Of a stretch of DNA of 64,000 nucleotides, positions 34,031-46,000 are shown piece by piece. Numbering within the stretch: the first letter of the stretch is position 1; each line of letters starts with the position of its first letter. The notes under the pieces are model-generated. The model ran no database searches, had not been told where the DNA came from, and saw only the letters and a program-made list of their open reading frames with translations. Origin of the DNA: Ophiura sarsii (taxonomy: Eukaryota > Echinodermata > Ophiuroidea > Amphilepidida > Ophiuridae); assembly GCA_035610835.1 (NCBI GenBank), contig CM069449.1:57945782-58009781 (forward strand), written 5' to 3'. The translations under genes and the position numbers were made by a program.

Positions 34031-37000
34031 ATGGAGTTCCCGGGGACCAACAATCCATGCGTTATGTGTACCAGAGGAGTAGGGTCAAAAGAACCAGGAG
34101 TCCGGTGCCGCGATTGCCGTCGATCATGTCGAGAGCACAATAAGTGCATTCCTGCAATAAGTAAGTTTATGATTTATAGTCTTTTTAACCTGCTTTTTAA
34201 CGGTGCTGAAAACTTTTATGTTGATTCCTATATAATAGTTCATTGATAAGTCCATGGTTATTATATAATGCTTTTTGTAGACCATGTTGTCACGAATCAT
34301 AAGTTTGTTTACTGTTTATCTTTAATTGGAAACCACGTCAGTCGTCCACTGATATTAACAAAAATATATGATAAAAACTGGGATTTGTATATTTTTACAA
34401 TTGTATTACATGTATGAACTTAACTTAAGGATAAAGAAAAATCAGCCCTCTCGGTGTACAACAAAACGTCGCCCCAAAAATGCTGATCCTGGGTAGATCA
34501 GCATTTTACATGGTTAAGGGTGGTATTCCAACATATTTAAAACACTGTTTTAATTAAGTTTTGCTGGTTGTTTTTTTGGAAAACAACAATAATGGCAATT
34601 TTTAATGTTCATCTTGCATTCTGAAGTAAATTAATTAAAATTCAAAATATTCAACATGGCATTGTGTCGATCTTCTATATAGGCCATACAAATAACATTA
34701 CCAGTCAGTTTGCGGGATTTTGAGCAATGGCAATAATTTCATTTTAATTGAAATCGTTATTATAATTATTGCAAACCATGGCATCATATCAAAATCAAAA
34801 GTGCATTTGTATCAGTTGCATGGCATAAATTTGTTTGGTCTTTTTGGGAAAAAAGTATTCATTCTTATACTTTAGTAGGTTAACTTAAGGTATTTACACC
34901 TGTGATATTTTCCCGATCTTTGAAGACACCTCCTTGAGTGACTGATTGACAATTCACAGATACTAGATAGTAAACTGCGCCAATAAAGTATCTAAACACT
35001 TAGCCTACAAATGGTCAGATTTATCGGAACCTGAAATAGTATGCAAACAAATAATTAATTAATTCGATTCACAGTTATCTTCTGCGCATTTTGACACCTC
35101 TTTTGTTGGCTACGATGTTGTTTGGCGGATTTATGGGCACTTGAAAAAGAAGAAAAAAATAAGGTCGAATTCAAAAGTTGCAAAAGCCCCTATTCAAGCA
35201 ACGAATAAGATCAGCATTATTTTTGCCCGCCTTTTTTAAATGATTTGTTTGTCGCGTGTTGGATAAATCGATTGCGATGAACATCAGCATTAATTGTCAA
35301 TAACAAAACAAAAGAGTCAGAGATGGGAGACATAAATCAATAATTAATCAATCATTAATTGTCATGGTTAAGTAAACAGAACAAATTGGTGTCTTTTGTC
35401 TTGATTTTGTCTGTGTGTGATGCTTGTGTGAGTTCCCTTCTGGAATTGGGGGTGAATAGGAGCTTTTGCAACTTTTGAATTCGACCATAAAGTACTATAA
35501 ATGATGATTATATGAAGTACATAAAATCATTAAAGAAAGGGGTATCACACTAAAACATCCTCTTCATTTTTGAAAAGAATCTATTTGAATAGGAAACCTC
35601 TTCCGATGGGCACTTACAAGGTTCTCTTCAAAATGAAGAGGAATATCTATTCAAATAAATGAATATGTACCCTATTTAAAGTTAAATAGTTTTTCCTATT
35701 CAAAAATGAAAGAATCCTATTCAAAATTGATAAAAAATGTGTTGATTTCTAAATATGTACTTTGTGAAGCTTTTGTCGCACAATTATATCTCTTGATTAT
35801 TTATAATTACCATGCCTTAATTACCATGTCTTGATTATTCATAATTACCATGCCTTGTTCTTCGGCGTTTTTCAATGTTTTATACCATATCATATTTTTG
35901 ATGTTTTTATCTATAATGTGCAATATTCTCTTTTATATTAATTAATAAGTTCCTTGTCTTGTTTTTCAATGTTTTTATCATGTAAATTTCATGCAATTTG
36001 GCCTTAGGGCCACGACTGTGAAATGTTAATAAAATCAATTCAATTCAATCTTGGCAACCAGAGGTGGTGGTGGTGGTGTTGGTGGTGGTGGTGGGGGGGG
36101 TGGGGGGGGGGGGGGGGGGGGCATCCTTTAGACAAAGACATATGTAACAGGTCCACATTTCTGCCTCACCTCTACCAATAGTGCAGTGGTCCTAACCCTG
36201 ACTCCCCTCTGGCAACGAATGCAGCAGGTCCATACCCAAGGATAACACCCCCTGAACTCTAATACAACTTCCATCCATGCAACCAGTGACAGTCATGCAA
36301 CTCACACTGGTCCTCTTTTCCATATCTCCCCATTGTACAGGTAGGACCTATTCTTGTGGCTTAAAGGCATAATATTAATTATTATGACTTGTGATCTTTT
36401 CCAAGTAGCAGCTCTATCATTGATTTTGACTATGAAAGCAGATTTTCTTGCAGATTTGCATTTTTGATCATAAATCATACAATTTCTAATTACTTCAAAA
36501 TCATGGTTTGAAAATAGATTGTATTGTAGGCCTACCCGCTCGGTACAATCCATTTTTCAAATTTTACTCTAAATTCACTCTAAAACCATGATTTTTATGT
36601 TATTAGGAATCGTATCGCTCTGTAACTTGGAATACATTCATGATTTATGATCAGAAAAGTAAATCTGCAAGAAAATCTGCTTCCAATTTGTTTCGAGGAT
36701 TGAGGGCGTCCCCTGGAAAAGATCACATAATATACCTTTAGCTTGCTAATTATTTGCTGTGCCTATTGCCAATTTCTGTGATCACATCATATTTTACAGT
36801 TATTCTTTGGATTTACCAGTTAGTAAAGATTATATCATCCCTGAAAATGAACACTTTCATATAGGCTACAGAAAAGTGTATTTAGAGCAACACTGCTTTG
36901 ATCAAATTCCCTGGTCAAATTCAAGTTAATGATAATACACTTGGAAAGACATGCAGTATATAAACTGCTCACAAAAAGTATCGAAACCCTTAGAAATGAT

Positions 37001-40000
37001 CCAATATATAACGGCTCGAAACGGTATGCATTAATCGAAGCAAATATCCAAGTAGGCCTACATAATTTTGTTCTGCGTATTTTGACACCTCGATCGTTAA
37101 GATCGATGTTGCGGAGCGGAGTTATTGTCATTTCAATGATCGTGGGTCCAGTTTCAAAAGTGACACGATTTTTGCCAAGTGACCGAAAATAGGCGACTTT
37201 ACCCTATAGGCCTATGTAAATTTTCTTTTTTTGTTACCAATCCCTGAAGGATCTCTTATCAAATAAACTCATTGATGTCATAACTTTAGTAAACCTCAAA
37301 TAAACTCAATGTAAATGACCATGTGAAAGGAAATGTATTTTAATAATTTGATCAAGCTTCAAATGATATCTCACAATATTTTGGATCAGGCAACTCATGC
37401 TTTCTTTTGATGAGAGCATTGAGAGGGTTTCTATTACTAATTCCATTTCCCCCTTTTCTCTACAATAGAGCATTCACCACCGACGACGACGCGTACGCGT
37501 AGGAACTTTTTAAGGAAACCCACCGCTAAACCAGTACCACCAATGCAGACTACGAAGCGTCCAGCCGCCGTAACTAAGCGGACGACCGCGGTGACAAAGA
37601 GAGAAAACACCGCCACGGCCACTGACACAACAAAGAGGGCAAAGCTGTCTCTAGTGAAAAATGTGAGTTTTAATATTTCTTTATCATGTTTAGGGACATT
37701 ATCCAGGGCATAAAGCTTTTAAAATATCCAAAAGTTGATGTAAAGGGGTTCATGTCAAAATAACCAAACATCATCTAAAATAGTGGTCGCAGGCGCGTAC
37801 CGCGGCATGTGAGCCAGGGGGGGGGGGGGGGGGGGGGGGGCAGAAGTATTGTAACGGTATAGCCTCGGTAGACAAGGGCCGCTCAAATAAATTTATATCC
37901 GACCTGGCAAACTCTATAAAATAACACAATCGTACGAATGTTCAATTTAGGTTTCAATGTATTGGCCCTCAATTGTTGTATTCAATATATTGGCCAGGTA
38001 TTTATTCAAAGTTCTATTCAACACTTACATAATCAAATCACAAACCATGATAATAATAGTATGAAGAACAATATACAATACATTTTCAAACAGTGTACAA
38101 AAGCCTAATAAATGTTGACCGTAAAACCTGAAATATTAAATCCTAAATGAAACCTGGTCCCTGGTCCAACTCTTGTGTACAGTATTACATTAATTATCCA
38201 TTACCAAATCCTCATCCCCATCAGGATGTTACATAGGATTCTTCAGTTCAATAAACCTTAAAAATTCAACATTGCCACAAAGAAGAGTACCAAAGGACCG
38301 GACGACATTACTTATTACTTAAGTCATTTGTATACCTGATTTACACCTGGTTTTATTCCTGATTTCTTGTCAAACCAAACACTTGCTTGTCACTTGAATC
38401 TGGCTCCGACACCCCGATAGCGAGGTAATCCAAGGAAAAAATAGTAGGACTTCTGATGTAACTTAATATATTTTCCCGTGTTGATAAGTATAAAATCAGG
38501 CTCAGAAGTGAATAAAATGGATTAAGTGAGATCTATATACCAGATTTAAACGATGCTGATTGGTCTAGACGTAAAGAATTTGATTGGTTATTCAAATTAT
38601 CAATCAGTGACTTACGCGATTTTAATAGTTAAATGACTTGCGCAATATTAATATTTAAACAAGAATAGTCTTTAAAATGTTGAATCGCACAAATAAAAGG
38701 TGAATTCGATTTTTGTTACAGAGCCCCCTACCAGGACACAGCCGTCCCGGGCTGCATAGTCCGAGAATTGACAAAAATCGATTATGACATTTCTGTCATA
38801 ACCTTACCCATGATACAATTGAATTAAAAATTACATACAGAGCAAGATACATTTATTTGGAATGGTGTGACTTTTCAGTCATCACCAAGTACAAGGAATA
38901 TCTTACCTTTGAGTGGTACGACTTTTCAGTCCGTCCCAAACTCTTCATACCTGATACATACAAAAATATAAAAATAAAAGGATATACTGTTTACATTTTC
39001 TTATTAAACAATAAACAAAACAACCCCATCCCTAAAATGTTTAATCCTCTAGATAAATTGTGGTCTTATCAACCCTCAAATACTTAATACCATTTTCCAC
39101 ATATCTTGTGGATTTGTAAAATGTGGACAGCTCCCTTAATTCCCCAGACTTAAACACTGCTGGCCCTACGGACACCGGGTCCGTTCCTTTTACTAATTCT
39201 ATCGCCATTTCCTGCTCCTTAGGGTGGGGTGTCTCTAACATCTTGTCCAGCAGGCCTACGGTTTGCCTGGCCCTTTTGGCGGCTCTCTTTACTTTGGATG
39301 GTCTGTTACGCGTACGCTTCCTTGCCGGTGTATCTGTCGTTGCACGCGACAAGGCCTCTTTTGGCACCTGACTTCCTGGATGCTGCATTTGGTAATGCGT
39401 CAATAAGTCCGCAAATTGGGTCGCCCTGAACTCACATTTTTCGCAAGAAAAGTCCATTGTTGATCCTGCAAATGATGGTTATAGGATTATACAATGCATA
39501 CAGCCCGTTAAGAAAATATTTAAAGGAATAAAATAATAATTAAGGATCCAGGTACATAATCACAGTTGATAACATAAAACAATTCAAAGCCAGTATAGGG
39601 ACCATTTAAGATACCTAATGACTACAATCTTGCCTTATTTCAGTCAAGGTTCATAGGAAAATAGGCCTAGCCATTTCTAGCTAGCCTAAGTGCACACTCA
39701 CAGGAACCTGCTTACATAATATAGGAATTGTACTATTTCACTCTAAGTACTGACCAACTAAGAACCCTCAAAGCATTTCGGCTTTTATAGGCCTACTTTA
39801 CCAAACCTCATTAGTTTTTAATATGACAAAGTTTAACTGATAACATTCTGAATTTGGATACAGGTCACTTACTGAGTATCACAATAAATCATACCTTAAA
39901 TATAGGACTTTCATTCGGACTAACTCAATTCACAGATCTTTTCAGATCCACATATCATTTTGAGTAGTCACACTAATTTGAGTACAAGTAGCAGCAACCA

Positions 40001-43000
40001 ATACATTTTGGATTTCAATAACTGCACCACTAACTCACCTGCCTAACCATAAAAGTGATAAAACACTCATGAATTTACACTTTTAGGACTTGCATTCGGA
40101 CTATCAGATAAGGACCTCGCATGGGTATCCCAATTAACTGACATGTCGCACTAATTTGAACCAATTGGTCGGCACAACCAAGACAAAATTTGGTATTTAT
40201 TATTGCTGACCAAGACTCCTCTGCCTAAACATTCACACTTACCATTTTGAACACTCAGTTTGTGAACACTGCATACCTATCAGAACTAGATCATCAATAA
40301 CAACTTCAACCCATCATACATACAATACTACACCGGTCTTACTCTTAGGGTTTCTCAGCTTTTCAGCCCAAGAAATCATGACAATCATCCTTAATACCGG
40401 ATAGGACTTACTGGATTATACAATTGTTACAGGCCTTAACCTATAACTGGACTTCTCAGTCTTGTTTTACATTTATGTGAAAACATTAACTCCAGGAATA
40501 ACATTTTTATATATATAATATACCTACTGTCTGGATTCGTATAGTCCAATTTACCTTTTAAGCATCACTTATGCTTTCACACCTGCTGGCTAAGGCTTAT
40601 TCAACCTTTACAAGCCTAAACACTTTTTAATTAAATACAAACCATAAATTGGCAATTAAACCAATCCATCAATTTACTCAAATTATTTATTAAACCTTTT
40701 TGGAGTGAAAACATGTTTGATTTTTCCCAGTTAACTCTGTTCTTATTTCATTTACCTTATTATGAATCCAAAAATCTAGACGGTAATTTCCGCATGCGCC
40801 GTGGATTTCGTCTACCACTGGCTGGGATTACTTCTAGTGACTCTTTCTTACTTGTTTCATCGATACCTACTGCTTTAACCTCTTCACTTGATTTCTCGCT
40901 TGATTTTTGAACCATTGATTTTTCATGGCAGACCTCGACATTGGTCCTCTCTTCTTTGGGGACTTCAACGGAGTCGACATTGGTCCTCTCGTCTTTGGGG
41001 ACTTCAACAGAGTCACTCCCCTGATCACTTACAAGACCTTTACAACATGGGTTCTCCAGCCAACTTTTCCGCACGTTACCTTCATAGGGCTTCAACCGGT
41101 CCATGTGTATTATTTTACACTTGGATTTGGGTCCCTTCTGTATCTTACAATGTACATCTGACAATTTTTCTACTACAAGTTCTGGTCCTGTCCAGGGTAA
41201 TCTTAGTTTGGAACAGACTCCTACCTTTCTCTGGTTGTTAAAAACCCATACAAAATCACCTTGGTTAATGTTACTTGCTCGTGCTTTACGATCATATTGT
41301 CGTTTCTGTCTTCGAGCACTCGCCTTCAACACCTTACCAGCTCTGTCATGGGCAGATCTCATCCTTTCCCTTAAATCGAGAGCGAAATCTGTTACCTCTT
41401 TATCATCGTGTACACCTTCTACCAAGAGATCTAGTGGTGTTCCAACCTCTCTACCTAACATTAACATATTCGGGGTTTCCCCTGTTGACTCTTGTACAGC
41501 AGATCTGTACGCATAACCTACATACGGTACCTGGGTATCCCAGTCTTTCTGATTCTTATACGGGTCCATAAGTAGTGACACAATACTCAGAATTGTACGA
41601 TTGTAGCGTTCAATCATCCCATCAGATTTAGGATTATAGCCACATGTCCTTGTACGAGTTATACCAAGAATACGTAATGACTCTGTAAACACTTGACTCA
41701 TGAAATTCGAACCTTGGTCCGAGTGCAATTCCAGGGGCATACCATACCTACATACAAATTCACCTACAAATGCCTTGGCTACTGTTACAGCAGTCTGGTT
41801 TGGGATGGGAATGGCTTCCATCCATTTCGTAAAGTAATCTCCTATCACTAAGATATATTTGTTACCACTCTCACTTACCGGTAAAGGGCCTAAAATGTCT
41901 AGAGCTACTCTTTCTAATGGGCCACCAACCTGATATTGTCTCAATGGAGCTCGTCTCCGTTTTGGTGGATTCTTCCGTTTTGCACAGCCTGTACACTGAC
42001 GTAGCCATGCCCTCACATCCTCTATCATACGTACCCAATAGTACCTTTCTTGTAACCTATTCAGTGTCTTTTTCTGTCCTAAGTGGCCAGCCGCTTTCAC
42101 ATTATGACACTGTTCTAATACTACTTTGTGCATAGCGGGGGGTAACATTACCTTTAACCTCTCTTCACCCCCATTAGGATGAATCCATCGTCTACATAGT
42201 ACACCATCTTTCACACACAACATGTCCCATTGAGCCCAGTAGACTTTTAAGTCCGGGACACAAGGCGACACTTCATTCCACTCTGGCCTTAACTCACCTA
42301 TTTCCAAAGCTTTCAGTAAATAACTCATACTTGGTTCTGTAAGTTGGGCTTCCCTTATTTCTTCCAATGTTATTACAGGGGTTACAGTTACTGTATAGAC
42401 AGACTTTAATGACTCTGACTCTAATACTTCACTAGGGGGTAACTTTGACCATAACCTTTCAGTGGTTATAATACCTGCCCTAGGTCTCTAATCTGTTCCA
42501 TACCTTGTTCATTTTGATCAGTTTCTCTATCTCTGCACTCATCTTGCCTACCACACTGCTTGCAAGGGCGTCTAGAGAGAGCATCTGCATTGCTGTGTTT
42601 AACACCAGGGCGATGAATTAACTCAATATTATAGCTACTTACTATTTCTAACCAGCGGGCTAGTTGACCCTCCGGATCACGAAAATTCACCAACCACTTC
42701 AATGCACTGTGATCTGTTCTCACTATAACCTTTCGGCCATAGATGTAGTGTCTAAAATATTTCAGAAAATAAACAACAGCGAGCAATTCCCGTCTTGTAA
42801 CACAGTAGTTACGTTCGGCTTTACTGAAAGTCTTACTACCATAAGCAATTACTCTTACTTCACCATCTTGCTCTTGGGATAAGACACCACCCATAGCATA
42901 GTTGCTTGCATCACAATCTATAATATACTGACCTTCAGGCTGTGGATAAGCCAAGACAGGAGCTGTGATCAGGCAATCTTTCAATTTCTGAAAGGCCAAC

Positions 43001-46000
43001 TCACACTCAACTACCCATAAGAATTCTGCATTCTTTTCAGTTAATTTGTACAGGGGTTTGGCTATTTTGGAGAAGTTTGGAATAAAACGCCTGTAATAGG
43101 CTACTAATCCTACAAAACTTCTTACCTCTTTTACACATTTTGGCGTAGGCCATTCTTTGACCGTTTCCACTTTTTCAGGTTCTGTCCTTACCCCATTTGG
43201 TGTCACTACATGTCCTAAATAATGTACCTCAGTTTGAAATAGGTGACACTTACTTGGTTTCAACTTTAACCCAGCTGCTCTTAGGCGCTGTAACACTGTC
43301 TCAAGACGAGTAATAGTTTCTGGAACTGTACGACCAAAAACAATCACATCATCAAGGTACACTAAAAGTGTCTCCCAATGCAAACCTGAAAGAACCCTCT
43401 CCATTAATCTCTCAAATGTGGCGGGCGCATTACACAAGCCAAAAGGCATAACATTCCAAGAATAAAAACCACTTTTGACAGCAAACGAGCATTTCTCACG
43501 GGCACTTTCTTCTAATTCAATCTGCCAGTATCCTGACGCAAGATCAAGAGTACAATAAAACTTGGAATTAGCGAGAGAATCAAGAGTTTCATCAATTCTT
43601 GGTAATGGATAACCGTCTTTCTTTGTTAGTTCATTTACTTTCCTCAGGTCACAGCACAGTCTAAACTTACCACCTTTCTTTACAGCTAAAGTTACCTGTG
43701 AGGACCATGGTGAATTACTAGGGCTTATTAAACCTCTTTCCAACAAACCTTTTACTTGCCGGTCAATCTCAGCTTGTTGCTCTAGTGGAAATCTACGGGG
43801 TCTTTGTTTTAGTGGCCGGGCATCGCCGGTATCAATGGTATGTTTGACTAAACTTGTCCTACCAATATCATCTTCTGATTTGGAGAAGACATCAGAATAT
43901 TTACTTAACAAATCATGTACCTGGTGACTGTCACTCTCTGATAAATCTTTGACACTTTCGGTCAGCAATTCATGTAAGTATTCTGGGACACTCTTTTTAT
44001 CTATTGGATCTACAGACTCTACCACTTTTCCAACTGACTCACCAGTGATGCCATTAGCAATAGCTACCATTTGATGCGAATAAATGTCACTTGGGTCCAA
44101 TGGACTCATACAAGCAATAACCGTACCTGCTTTCACTGTCCGTTTATGTTGACCCAGATTACACACTTGTACACACAATGTATCAGTTACATTTACTATG
44201 CTACGAGCTACCATTATTTCATGTTCAGGTAAAGGGGATATTTCTAAGGGTTCAACTAAACCTATATCCTTACCTCTCCACAATTTGTCTTTGATCCTTG
44301 TTGAAATTAACTGTTCATGACCAGGGAGCACTACAGTGGTTTCTGTGACTACAAGTCGAGCACAGAACAGCTCACCTGTCGATGATTTACATTTGACTTT
44401 TTCGCCCTTAATTTGAAGCTGCAAATTACTACAATCTAGAATGCTTCCTGTGGATACCAGAAAGTCCATACCTATTATACCATCTACTTTGATATTTGCT
44501 ACCATCAAATTTACTGTTTGACTTACATTACCAACCTGTATTTCAACCCAAGCTGTGCCCCACATTTCTAATGGAGCACCATCTGCCATAGTTGCTGTTA
44601 CCAGAGCAGGCTCAAGACGAGGTCTTTTCAATTCAGATATTGCTAACCATGAACTGTACGAAAGTATAGTTTGAGATGAACCGGTGTCAATAAGCATGTC
44701 TAATTCTATGCCTCTATAATGTGAACAGGGGCAAATAGCCCGTCGGTTGCAATACTCACTGACTTTAACTTCGACTTACCACTATTGTGGGAATCTCTCC
44801 CATGGGTTTCTGGGTTGAAACCTGTTGTGTCTTGGGTCCACTTGGGTGTTGGTTCCCGTCTTGTGGCCGCACCATGACCCCCTGGTTCGACCATTGATCG
44901 TTTCCCTGAAACTTACTTTCTCTATACCTTAAATATTCCTGAAAACCTTGTGGATTGTCTTGTTGGAACTTTGGGCAGTCCCACTTGAAATGACCATCTT
45001 CATGACAATAGTAACACTGTGTTACTTTACCTTTTCTATTATTTGATCCCTTATCAGTTGTGCTTGAGGAGTAGTTTTGTCTCCTTTCAGTGTTGCTGGG
45101 TTGCATATTCTGCAACATACGCATCATATCCTGAAGCCTGTCTTCCATTTTGTTTAATCTAGAATTTGGTTCATTAGATTGCGCATCTATTGTGCGACTA
45201 TACAATGGTACTGACTTACCCCTGCCTCTAGACTTTTCAGCCTTTAAGAAGCATTCTGTTTCTACAGCAGCAGCCACCGATTCCTCAAGGTTTCGGGGTC
45301 TTGACCTAAAAATTGCTGAGCGTAACTCACCATCTTCAAGGGCATCCTTGAACTGGTCCCTTGCCAATTTATCATGTGCTTCTCTGTTCATATTTGGATA
45401 GGCCATGACTACCAATTGCATTAAAGCCTGGCCTAAATCCTGGAGGCTTTCATTTGATCTCCTCCTTCTACCTCTGAATTCCATGGTGTAGTTTTCAGCA
45501 CTACTACATGGCCCAAACGACTTTTCTAGGTTTTTTTGCAATTCGTTATATGTGCATTGTTCAGGAGACCAATTTTGGCCTAAAACCTGTACAGCATTAC
45601 CTGTTAAACATGTAGCCAACCAAATACATGCCTCTGAGTCGCTCCATCCATTTAACTCCTTACATGCCCTGAAGTGTACCTTGTAATTAGACCATGGTCT
45701 CTTACCGTCATATTTCTCAGGGTGGACCTCCCTTTTCGGTCGGTCCCTATACCTGCCTGTACTCTGTGTACCTGGTGTTGAATTATATGTTGGCCTATTC
45801 ATAGTATTTTCATTCATCTTATCCTTATATCTCACCTGTTCTTCCTGAACATATCCGCTGTAGTGTGGCAGCTCCTCATGTTGACTTAGACCTACATAGC
45901 CTGGACTATTACCTTGTTCACCAGTATCAGACAAATTCTCTGGTGTTTCTACACTTACTTTTGCCAAACCTTTGTACTTATCCTTATTTAACCGATCTAT

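Noticed and set aside
39123..39429. Plus-strand frames opposite the gypsy accessory ORF
   Set aside because: Antisense shadows; the sense ORF has a zinc finger and matches element orientation.
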